A stretch of DNA of 37,142 bases from Colimorpha sp002372855 (GTDB taxonomy: Bacteria; Bacteroidota; Bacteroidia; Bacteroidales; P3): contig CAMOOR010000018.1 in NCBI GenBank assembly GCA_946621635.1, positions 1 to 37,142 of the forward strand, given 5' to 3'. Both the position numbers and the translations under genes were made by a program. The notes beneath the pieces were generated by a model. It did no database searches, had not been told where the DNA came from, and was given only the letters and a program-made list of their open reading frames with translations. Below are positions 30,616 through 37,142 of this stretch, one piece after another (within the stretch, counting starts at the first letter, position 1; every line of letters starts with the position of its first letter).

Positions 30616-32580
30616 CTATTCAATCACAAGCTTGCTGCGTCCGCAGCCTGTGCTTTCCACAACATACACTCCCCGCGGCCAGCGGCTGACGTCGAGGGTG
30701 GTCGCCGTGCCGTGGCACCCCACGGACATCCATTCGCGACCCATCGCGTCGTACACCTTGACCCTCTGGCCGGGCGTCAGGCCACCGAGCGTGACACTGG
30801 CAGAGGCGGGATTGGGGCTGACGGAAAGCATAGGGGCCGCCGTTTCGGCCTCATCGATCCCCACGCCGCCGCAGGGGTTTTCCACGGTCACGTCGCCGCC
30901 GTTGTAGTAGGCGTTGGAGACAGCGACGAGGGTGTCGCCCTGCGGGCTGAGCACCCAGTAGTTATAGTAGCGGTCGGCCGCGCCGCCGCGGTGGTAGCGC
31001 ACCACCAGGGGGCCGGGGGCGACGCGGATGGTGGAGGTGGCGTGGCGTTCGGTGGTGGCATGGGTGACGGTGCCGTAGACGAGGCCCGAGGGCGACTCGA
31101 AGGAGATATGCGCACCGTTGGCCCACGAGGTGCCTGTGCGTGTGCACTCGGTGTGCACCGTCAAGGTGCAGTAGTCGTCCTCGGAGAAGGCGGCCTGAGT
31201 GACGGTGAGCACTGTCTCGCGACCCGCCTGGCGGAAGGTGACGGTGGCTGTGCGCTCGGTGCCGGAGGTGTTTTCCTCCGCCGTAAGGGTCACCTGTCCC
31301 AGGCGGGAGAACGACGTGTCGGCCAGCGCAATCCACGAGGCGGAACTGACGGCCGTCCAGGGAGCATCGATGGTGTCGCACGTCGACAGCCACACCTGCC
31401 GGCTGCCGCCCGCGCGGTCGAAGCCGAAGGCGGTCTCGTTGACGTAGAGGCCGTATTCGGGCTGTATGCCGATGATGGCGCTGTTGCCGTTGTTGAACGA
31501 GTAGGAGCCGTGGTTGATGGCCCCGACGGCATAGAATCCGTCGCCGCTGCCACCAAAGCCCAGGTTGAAATGGAGATAGCGGCGGCTGTCGAATCCGTCG
31601 CAGATGAACGAGTGTCCGCCCGCGGCACTGGTGCCGTCGTACATGATGGGGCGACGGTGGCGCAGCTCGGCAATCATCATGTCGGTCCAGTCGTCATCGG
31701 AGGTGGAGGCCTTGACGAGGTACTGGAGAGAGTGACGGTTGTAGCGGAAATAGCGCCAGAAGGAGTTCTGGGCACAGTAGGAAGCGGTGTCGCCGTCGTA
31801 GGCTCCTGCGGCGGCACCACTCTGCATGGGACTGTAGCTCATCTGCACGCTGACACCGACATGGTACATCAGCGTGGCCACAGCCGTCCGCTCCACGGCA
31901 GACGAAGAGGAAGAGGCATGGACGGGCATGTGGTCCCAATCGTAGACGGTATGCGCAAAGTCTGCCGAGAGCACCCCATAGACGCCGTCGCTGGTGTAGG
32001 AGTGGCTGCCTTCGCCGAAGGCCGGATAGCGCCAGAAGCGCATCACCTGCGACATGGCGGTGGCCACACAGCCCGTCATGCACCCTCCGGGACAAAGCTG
32101 GTTGTAGGGTTGCATCTGATACCACTGCGTCTCCACCAGGGGTCCAACCGAGTCGGCCTCGCCGTCCTTGGTGTTGCCTTTCAGAGGAAGCCCGTTCAGT
32201 AGGCGTTCCCAGTCGGGGTCGGACTGGGCAAAAGCCTCCTGGGCGGCAGCGATTTCACTATTGTACTGTTCCAGAATGGGACGCAACGGAGCAGGAAGAT
32301 TCTGCGGGTCGAAGGTTCCCGTGGTCGAATATGCCAATACAGGCCGCACCACATCGTCGGTCGGCATCAGCACAAAGCCTCCGCCATCGGCGGTGAAAAG
32401 CAACAGGTGGCTGTAGGGCCAGTCGGCACTACGGTCGACCATCTGCACATTGCCTTTGAGTCCAAGGGTATGAGACCAGAAACTGTCGGCCACCCGTGCG
32501 GCCAGCTGGCGGTCGACGGGTTTTGCCAAAGCGGCCATGGCGATGGCCATGGCCGCTAAGAAAGTGAGTACACGTCGCAT
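30616..32580 (-). CDS. Secreted C10 (streptopain-type) cysteine peptidase with T9SS sorting tail
   Basis: The start at ATG 32580 gives 654 residues; a GTG at 32586 overlapping the previous gene is possible. A signal peptide (1-19) and a Spi-type propeptide (about 20-115) are followed by the C10 catalytic domain (about 145-375). The nucleophile Cys171 is in CMTGCVATAMSQVM, and His323 is in GGHSFICDGFDSRRYLHFN. A BACON-like domain comes next (about 378-470), then a beta-rich region. The tail has LSVSPNPASASVTL and YDAMGREW, the T9SS type A sorting pattern. It would be secreted and surface-attached. The segment after the catalytic His reads NLGFGG where SpeB has NWGWGG. It is last in a seven-gene locus headed by an ECF sigma factor. 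Confidence 0.93.
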   Translation of the reverse strand: MRRVLTFLAAMAIAMAALAKPVDRQLAARVADSFWSHTLGLKGNVQMVDRSADWPYSHLLLFTADGGGFVLMPTDDVVRPVLAYSTTGTFDPQNLPAPLRPILEQYNSEIAAAQEAFAQSDPDWERLLNGLPLKGNTKDGEADSVGPLVETQWYQMQPYNQLCPGGCMTGCVATAMSQVMRFWRYPAFGEGSHSYTSDGVYGVLSADFAHTVYDWDHMPVHASSSSSAVERTAVATLMYHVGVSVQMSYSPMQSGAAAGAYDGDTASYCAQNSFWRYFRYNRHSLQYLVKASTSDDDWTDMMIAELRHRRPIMYDGTSAAGGHSFICDGFDSRRYLHFNLGFGGSGDGFYAVGAINHGSYSFNNGNSAIIGIQPEYGLYVNETAFGFDRAGGSRQVWLSTCDTIDAPWTAVSSASWIALADTSFSRLGQVTLTAEENTSGTERTATVTFRQAGRETVLTVTQAAFSEDDYCTLTVHTECTRTGTSWANGAHISFESPSGLVYGTVTHATTERHATSTIRVAPGPLVVRYHRGGAADRYYNYWVLSPQGDTLVAVSNAYYNGGDVTVENPCGGVGIDEAETAAPMLSVSPNPASASVTLGGLTPGQRVKVYDAMGREWMSVGCHGTATTLDVSRWPRGVYVVESTGCGRSKLVIE

Positions 32581-32582
32581 AA

Positions 32583-33353
32583 TCACTGATTATAATCGGT
32601 CAGACGGAAAGCCTCGACGACCACGTTGATGCTGATGTATTCGTCGGAGAGGCCCTGCGCGACACGCGACATGTCGAGCAATCGGCCGGTGATGGTGCAG
32701 TCGATGCTGTTGGTGGCTACGTCATAGCGGGTGACGTTAATGGTAAGGTCGTCCACCGAGAGGTAGTGCGGCAACTGCTGTCCCTGGACATTGTAGTAGT
32801 CGTTGTTGTTGAGAACGACATTGCAGAGGTTGAACTGCGAATTGGCTTCGGTGGCAGTGCCCACTTCGCCGTTCCACATCCAAGTCACCTGTATGTCGTT
32901 GCCCTCAGTGTCGTTGGTGCCGGTGAGCTGGTAGACAAACTGACCACCGCCCATGCTCACCTGCTGGCGGATAAGGAATCCGACGTGGAACGTGGAGTCG
33001 CCGAGGGTCACGACGAACTTGGTATTGGTGTCGGCAGGCTGGTCGCCACCGCCGGGGTTGTCGCCGCCGGGCTCGCCGAAGACAGCGGTGTAGGTGGCAT
33101 CGCCTTTCACGGCAACCACACGGGGATTGTCGGTATTGCCGTCGTCCCACTGCTTGAAGACGTAGCCGACATTGGGACGGGCCGCAATCTCGGCGGCCAT
33201 ACCCTCTTCATACTCGCCGCCGCCCATCACGGTGCCCCAGGCATCGTTGTTCGATTTGACGGTAATAGTGTACTTCTCAGCCTTGTCGCTGCAACCCACC
33301 ATGACGATAGTGGCAAAAAGCGCCAAAGCGATGTTTCTGAAAATGTTTTTCAT
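32583..33353 (-). CDS. Lipoprotein with InlB B-type repeat
   Basis: The 256-residue lipoprotein has a signal ending in ATIVMVGC (Cys about residue 21). It contains one InlB B-repeat/List_Bact-type module at about 28-92 (YTITVKSNNDAWGTVMGGGEYEEGM, then GYVFKQWDDGNTDNPRVVAVKGDATYTAVF). A Gly/Pro-rich linker (GGDNPGGGDQP) is followed by a beta-rich domain (FVVTLGDSTFHVGFLIRQQV to INVVVEAFRL) of unknown fold. It is surface- or periplasm-anchored. It precedes the C10 peptidase gene and overlaps or abuts its start, so a joint function is likely, for example as substrate-binding partner or as inhibitor. No catalytic motif is seen. Confidence 0.75.
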   Translation of the reverse strand: MKNIFRNIALALFATIVMVGCSDKAEKYTITVKSNNDAWGTVMGGGEYEEGMAAEIAARPNVGYVFKQWDDGNTDNPRVVAVKGDATYTAVFGEPGGDNPGGGDQPADTNTKFVVTLGDSTFHVGFLIRQQVSMGGGQFVYQLTGTNDTEGNDIQVTWMWNGEVGTATEANSQFNLCNVVLNNNDYYNVQGQQLPHYLSVDDLTINVTRYDVATNSIDCTITGRLLDMSRVAQGLSDEYISINVVVEAFRLTDYNQ

Positions 33354-33379
33354 TTTGTAATGCTTTTTTGGATATTTAA

Positions 33380-33835
33380 TTAATTGATTCTGTTCAATGT
33401 GGTGACGCCGCCGATGATTTGCGGGCCGCTGCCAATATCGACAGGCATCTGCAGGTTGGTACGGATGGCATTGTTGCTCCAGTCAAGCTCAAACTGTTCC
33501 GACTGGCCCTGGATGCTGAAACTGCCGACGGTGCCGTCGACACTGTAGGCGAAATCGAAGTCGCGGTACTGCGGCTGGCTGTAATTGCTGGTCACCTCGC
33601 AGAGGATATTCCCGCTGTCGGCGGTGAGGAAATCCATGGTCCACGTAAGGGTGAAATCAATCGTGCTGCTGTCGGGCGCATACACAGGCGATACATACGA
33701 CCCCATCCATGAGGTACCCCCAAGCAGGTAGTCGTTGTGATTCACCGGCGCACCGCTCTCCTCCTTGTCGCCACACGAGCCTGCAAGCATGCATGCCACT
33801 ATGGCAACGGGGATAAAGAATCTACTGCTTCTCAT
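33380..33835 (-). CDS. Small beta-rich lipoprotein, paralogue 1
   Basis: The 151-residue protein has a signal ending in MLAGSC (Cys about residue 21), and its mature part is predicted mostly beta. It shares a pattern with the next upstream gene: GTSWMGSYVS, then LTWTMDFLTADSGNILCEVTS, then DFAYSVDGTVGSFSI. This matches NTSWQGSYNT, MEWTVDFNGDSRGLVYLHIES and YVYDGNNGGTFDY there. The two therefore look like diverged tandem duplicates. I do not recognise the family. Its place beside a C10 peptidase, its size of about 130 mature residues and its beta content would fit a dedicated protease inhibitor, but this is inference only. Confidence 0.72.
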   Translation of the reverse strand: MRSSRFFIPVAIVACMLAGSCGDKEESGAPVNHNDYLLGGTSWMGSYVSPVYAPDSSTIDFTLTWTMDFLTADSGNILCEVTSNYSQPQYRDFDFAYSVDGTVGSFSIQGQSEQFELDWSNNAIRTNLQMPVDIGSGPQIIGGVTTLNRIN

Positions 33836-33840
33836 GGCGT

Positions 33841-34320
33841 CTATCGTGTTTGGACCAACTTTGTACGGCCGCCGAAATAAGTCTTGTTGCCGGTATCGTC
33901 GAGCTCCAAGCCCAGGCGCAGGCTGTCAACCTCCATCGTACGGTTCAAACCGTCGATGGTGAAAGTCATGTGATAGGTGTTGTAATCGAACGTGCCGCCA
34001 TTATTGCCGTCGTAGACATAGGTGGTCATCGCCATCTCCTCGTCGATAGGGCTGATGGCAGGACTCTCGATATGAAGGTATACCAGTCCGCGGCTGTCGC
34101 CGTTGAAGTCCACCGTCCACTCCATCACCATCGGATAGCTGGTGCCGTGAGGCGACGTGATGTAGGTGTTGTACGAACCCTGCCACGAGGTGTTGTCGAT
34201 GGTCTCATAGGTGAAATCCATCGAACCAGGGTTACTGCTGGTGGAAGACTCTTTTTCGCATGACGTTGTCATTAGGACTGCCAGAACAGCCACGGGGAAA
34301 ATTCGGAATAAACGTTTCAT
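33841..34320 (-). CDS. Small beta-rich lipoprotein, paralogue 2
   Basis: The 159-residue protein has a lipoprotein signal ending in VLMTTSC (Cys about residue 21) and a Ser-rich spacer. A beta domain similar to that of the next gene follows (TSWQGSYNT, MEWTVDFNGDSRG, FDYNTYHMTFTIDG, then FGGRTKLVQTR at the end). It lies 5 bases from paralogue 1 and 33 bases after the next upstream lipoprotein gene. Family and function are unknown. The duplication and tight spacing suggest coordinated expression under the sigma factor at the head of the locus. Confidence 0.72.
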   Translation of the reverse strand: MKRLFRIFPVAVLAVLMTTSCEKESSTSSNPGSMDFTYETIDNTSWQGSYNTYITSPHGTSYPMVMEWTVDFNGDSRGLVYLHIESPAISPIDEEMAMTTYVYDGNNGGTFDYNTYHMTFTIDGLNRTMEVDSLRLGLELDDTGNKTYFGGRTKLVQTR

Positions 34321-34353
34321 TGCATTAGTGTTTTATGTTCATTTTTAATGTTT

Positions 34354-35001
34354 TCATTCGATGTCTCTCTCGTTCAGCCACCTCACCAGCAGATTGGCAT
34401 CCTCCGGCGTCTCGCAGAAGAAACAGAGCAGCGTCCTGTTCTCCATGTCCGCACGGATGATGTACTCCGCGCTGCCGTCGGCGGCACGGTTCTGGTCGAA
34501 CGACCTGTGCCGCGAAAGCTGCGAATACAAATCCTGGGGCACCAACGAGTCGACGGAGCTGACCGTACCGACAAAGACATTGGTGTCCGTCATGGCGCGC
34601 TCGCCCAACGTCTCCGCTATCAGCTGCTGGACCATGCTATCGATATACGCCTGCTCCTCCTCCGGACTGCCGAACTGCAGCGTGGTGTCGATATGCAGCG
34701 ACACCATCGTGACTCCCGACTTGGCCTCCATTCCCGGCGAAAGCTCGCCCGGGTCTATCACGCCAAACTCGTCCTGCAACCATCTCCACTGCACGCTGTC
34801 GTCGGCCTGGAACACCACGGCGTTGAACACCTGATCATACGCATGATAGTCACCGATATATGCCACCGTGACCCCCTGCTCGTTGTCGGCATACTGGCGG
34901 TAAAGCGCCATAGCCGCCGACTCGACAGACGAAGGCCCACGGTCACAAGCGCTTACAAACGCAAGCAAGACACAACCTATGATGAGCAAGACCCGTTTCA
35001 T
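34354..35001 (-). CDS. Lipoprotein of unknown function
   Basis: The 215-residue protein has a signal ending in LLAFVSAC (Cys about residue 19). The mature part mixes helices and strands (AAMALYRQYADNEQGVTVAYIGDYHAYDQVFNAVVF, then MVSLHIDTTLQFGSPEEEQAYIDSMVQQLIAETLG) and ends with LLCFFCETPEDANLLVRWLNE. I do not recognise the family. The ATG overlaps the anti-sigma candidate stop by 4 bases (ATGA), so it is translationally coupled to the regulator pair. It may feed an envelope signal to the anti-sigma factor. Confidence 0.72.
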   Translation of the reverse strand: MKRVLLIIGCVLLAFVSACDRGPSSVESAAMALYRQYADNEQGVTVAYIGDYHAYDQVFNAVVFQADDSVQWRWLQDEFGVIDPGELSPGMEAKSGVTMVSLHIDTTLQFGSPEEEQAYIDSMVQQLIAETLGERAMTDTNVFVGTVSSVDSLVPQDLYSQLSRHRSFDQNRAADGSAEYIIRADMENRTLLCFFCETPEDANLLVRWLNERDIE

Positions 35002-35348
35002 CGCGCGTGGTTTTTACCGATATAACTGTCAAAATATCCAATCGTGCTCTGGGCATCGCAATGGTTGTTGCAAATGAAACGCACCGACTGGCCTCCAAAA
35101 TCAACCATGGCGGGACGCTCGGACGCGCGCAGCTGGCCGATGCCCAGCACCACCAGCGCCACACAGGCTGCCGCCGCAGTCGCCACATGGGCAACCCGTC
35201 GCCACAAAGGACGCTGAACACGCGCAGGCAATTCCTGCTGCATCGCACGCTCCACCATCGTCTGCCACTGCTCTTCCTTCAGAGGGCACCTGTCGCTCGA
35301 CGATGCCGCCCTGCGTCTCTCCCATTGTATTTCGAAATCGTTATGCAT
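34998..35348 (-). CDS. Probable membrane anti-sigma factor
   Basis: The 116-residue protein has a cytoplasmic N-terminal part of about 50 charged residues (HNDFEIQWERRRAASSSDRCPLKEEQWQTMVERAM). One membrane helix (about 53-72, VAHVATAAAACVALVVLGIG) is followed by a periplasmic tail of about 44 residues with two Cys (FICNNHCDAQ). Its position 9 bases after an ECF sigma gene, with this size and topology, is typical of small anti-sigma factors. No named anti-sigma domain is recognisable, so the role is inferred from context. Confidence 0.65.
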   Translation of the reverse strand: MHNDFEIQWERRRAASSSDRCPLKEEQWQTMVERAMQQELPARVQRPLWRRVAHVATAAAACVALVVLGIGQLRASERPAMVDFGGQSVRFICNNHCDAQSTIGYFDSYIGKNHAR

Positions 35349-35357
35349 ATCTGAATA

Positions 35358-35843
35358 TTACCTGTTTTTTTCATATTCCTCGCGAAGACGCTCCCTGGCG
35401 GCAGCAAGCCTGCGGCCGATAGTGGCAAGCGAAAGACCCGTGATGGCCGCAATCTCCTGGTTCTGGAAACCGTCCAGATGCGCCCGGACAATCTGCCCGT
35501 CCACATCGTCCAGATTCTCAATCGCCTGCAGTAGGAACCTGTAGTTCTCGTCATCCTCCACGCGCAAGTCATCGGCCACCTCCTCCAGCACCGCCTGCGG
35601 CACATTGTTCTGGCGACGCTTCAGCGAAATCATCGTGTTCGAAGCCACCCGATAGACCCATGTCCGCTCACTGCTCCGGCCGGAAAACGTCTCGAAATCA
35701 CGCCACAGCACACACAGCACCTCCTGTACGGCATCCTGCACCTCCCACGCAGCACTCAGGCTGTAGTCCGCACAGACATGCCATATCAAATCGCGATGGC
35801 GCTTCACCAGAGCGTCGAATTTCTTATTCCGGTCCTTGTCCAT
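35358..35843 (-). CDS. ECF-type RNA polymerase sigma factor
   Basis: The 161-residue sigma-70 family protein has region 2 (LIWHVCADYSLSAAWEVQDAVQEVLCVLWRDFETFSGRSSERTWVYRVASNTMISLKRR) and region 4 (VRAHLDGFQNQEIAAITGLSLATIGRRLAAARERLREEY, a helix-turn-helix), with no region 3. It would redirect RNA polymerase to a small regulon, probably including this locus. It heads seven same-strand genes (35843 down to 30616) whose gaps never exceed 33 bases. The 277-base region upstream carries repeat copy E; no certain promoter is visible. Confidence 0.92.
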   Translation of the reverse strand: MDKDRNKKFDALVKRHRDLIWHVCADYSLSAAWEVQDAVQEVLCVLWRDFETFSGRSSERTWVYRVASNTMISLKRRQNNVPQAVLEEVADDLRVEDDENYRFLLQAIENLDDVDGQIVRAHLDGFQNQEIAAITGLSLATIGRRLAAARERLREEYEKNR

Positions 35844-36010
35844 TTTCTATATTAGGCGCATTCAAAAACAGAAATCGCTCACGGGTGAAAAATTTTTTTT
35901 AGGAGAAAAAAAAGCGACAAAATGACAAATCCCGACCGACAGACTCATCGCAAACAGGGACACAAAGACGTAAACAACTATATATAAAACCGATAGAACA
36001 AGAATCACCA

Positions 36011-36068
36011 CCCTACCATCCCCCTATCAACACCCTACCAACTCCCACCCAACTCCCACCATGGAGGG
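36011..36068. repeat. 11-nt tandem repeat element, copy E
   Basis: Four 11-nt units (CCCTACCATCC, CCCTATCAACA, CCCTACCAACT, CCCACCCAACT; 36011-36054) precede the closing CCCACCATGGAGGG (36055-36068). It lies between the sigma-factor gene and the end of the membrane-protein gene. Confidence 0.85.
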
Positions 36069-36120
36069 AGATGATAGGGTGAAAACAGGGCCTTGATAGA
36101 GGTAAAAATGACAAATGACG

Positions 36121-37142
36121 TTAATCAAGTGGCTTTAATGTTTCGGCGTGGTACATCCCGAACAGCCCCTTGGTCATGGGTACGGCGACCGTATCGCCAG
36201 GCCCGAACGAGCCGTCGTCGCCCGTGGCAATGTAGATATACCCCTTCACTGGCTCTTCAACCCATACTGAATACTGGTTAACGTCCTTTCGGCGGCCTGC
36301 AAGGTAATGCTCTCGCACAACACCACGTCCAACCTCTTGTTCATCACTCCCCAGCCATACATTGACAGAGAAAACGGCTGTCATCAATAGTCCCAAGCCA
36401 ATCGCTGCAGACATAATACCAAAAAAAACGGGACCCCACCAGCCATCGAAATACTTCTTCAGTAGTGCAAGACCAACGACAGCGCCAACCACTCCCAAGA
36501 CAAGCAAGACAACCCACATGGGCAGCGTAAACGGCAAAACAGTCTCGCTGAAATCCCACCAGCCAATGATGGAAACACACAAAAATGCAAAGAAGACAAC
36601 AATAAAAAGAATACTCCATAAACCAACCGCTAAGGAAGAATGACTGCCCATTAAACCAGCATAGCGTTTCTTTATTCTCTGCCAAAAAGTAAGTTTCTCC
36701 ACCTCAAAAAAGCCATCTGCCATAGGGCGCAACTGCAACATAGGACGAGGCTCGTATGTGGACCTTCCCTGAGGCTCAATCTCCATTAGTTCAGCGCCCC
36801 CCTCATCATCGATTTCTACAAAACCATAGCGCGTGCCCGATGGGGCAACGGCAAAAATCTCATCGGTCGACGAGTCGCTCAAATCATAATAATACTTGCC
36901 ACGAGGGAGTATTGACATAGACTCATCATCAGGCAGCTGAAACCACGCCTTGGCAACGATACCCTTATGTGATGAGAGCTCCGACTTGAAAAGATTACAG
37001 AGACTGTGGAAATCCCAACTGTCACAGAGACGATTGGGCCGGACAACATACTGGTTGATTCGGTCGCCTTCCATCACCTTCAGAGATGTAACGGTTTCAT
37101 TTTCGAAAAACAACAAATCCTTAACCACCGCCTGTATAGCCG
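36121..37142 (-). CDS. Membrane protein of unknown function, 5' end missing
   Basis: The frame is open to the window edge, with codons A-I-Q-A before a GTG at 37128, so the true start is probably outside. About 340 residues are visible. A soluble N-terminal part (about 1-150) includes RINQYVVRPNRLCDSWDFHSLC and SILPRGKYYYDLSDSSTDEIFAVAPSGTRYGFVEIDDEGG. Three membrane helices follow (SILFIVVFFAFLCVSIIGW, MWVVLLVLGVVGAVVGLALL, FFGIMSAAIGLGLLMTAVF). A final domain (YSVWVEEPVKGYIYIATGDDGSFGPGDTVAVPM) looks like a small beta fold. I do not recognise the family. It appears less GC-rich than its neighbours. Confidence 0.7.
   Translation of the reverse strand, partial: AIQAVVKDLLFFENETVTSLKVMEGDRINQYVVRPNRLCDSWDFHSLCNLFKSELSSHKGIVAKAWFQLPDDESMSILPRGKYYYDLSDSSTDEIFAVAPSGTRYGFVEIDDEGGAELMEIEPQGRSTYEPRPMLQLRPMADGFFEVEKLTFWQRIKKRYAGLMGSHSSLAVGLWSILFIVVFFAFLCVSIIGWWDFSETVLPFTLPMWVVLLVLGVVGAVVGLALLKKYFDGWWGPVFFGIMSAAIGLGLLMTAVFSVNVWLGSDEQEVGRGVVREHYLAGRRKDVNQYSVWVEEPVKGYIYIATGDDGSFGPGDTVAVPMTKGLFGMYHAETLKPLD

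Noticed and set aside
27845..30616. A very long open frame antisense to the receptor gene (over 900 codons)
   Set aside because: The translation is a low-complexity Val/Gly/Ala/Asp mixture caused by the third-position GC bias of the true gene. The plus-strand gene has a signal peptide and recognisable domains.

Overview
The window is a chromosomal segment from a GC-rich member of the Bacteroidota, most likely order Bacteroidales. Evidence for this is the recurring TAnnTTTG promoter box, the bamD-rpoZ-coaBC gene order, a BlaI/M56-TonB regulatory pair, TonB-family outer-membrane proteins, a peptidase with a type IX secretion (T9SS) tail, a DUF6266 protein, and a tRNA-Phe without an encoded CCA end. 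The genus cannot be fixed from the sequence alone.

Layout. 1-1845: end of a flavin-reductase-like gene, then rfbB. 2061-4427: blaI-like repressor, M56-TonB fusion and a leucine-rich-repeat lipoprotein. 4613-6222: HAD phosphatase, outer-membrane barrel and PaaI-type thioesterase. 6228-11565 (minus): guaA, a four-helix-bundle gene, a LysM/periplasmic-binding protein, lpxC and lpxA. 11939-18173 (plus): bamD, rpoZ, coaBC, a lytic transglycosylase and uvrA. 18318-21496 (minus): tRNA-Phe, a response regulator and histidine kinase, a second four-helix-bundle gene, a 4HBT thioesterase and a thioredoxin-like lipoprotein. 21609-25946 (minus): M16 peptidase, ion channel, hydroxyacid dehydrogenase, DUF3109 and lspA. 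26061-27356: marC converging on a DUF6266 gene. 27833-30484: a large outer-membrane receptor. 30616-35843 (minus): a tightly packed seven-gene locus of ECF sigma factor, membrane anti-sigma candidate, four lipoproteins and a secreted C10 (streptopain-type) peptidase. 36121-37142: end of a membrane protein.

Most genes are housekeeping or envelope biogenesis. The unusual content is repetitive DNA. (1) Heptamer arrays of 4-5 tandem 7-nt units form inverted pairs around both four-helix-bundle (23S-IVS-protein-like) genes. One pair is a 35-bp inverted repeat with a single mismatch that touches the neighbouring stop and start codons. Solo heptamer arrays lie in frame inside coaBC, uvrA and the M16 peptidase gene. 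(2) A separate intergenic family of 11-nt tandem units (CCCTACCAACT type) ends in a CCCACCACGGTGGG-like hairpin and occurs five times. (3) A 135-bp MITE-like element has 37-bp terminal inverted repeats and a possible TTTAA target duplication. (4) Two other palindromic repeats lie after rfbB and inside the DUF6266 gene. The heptamer/four-helix pairing is the best candidate here for an undescribed mobile or genome-shaping system.
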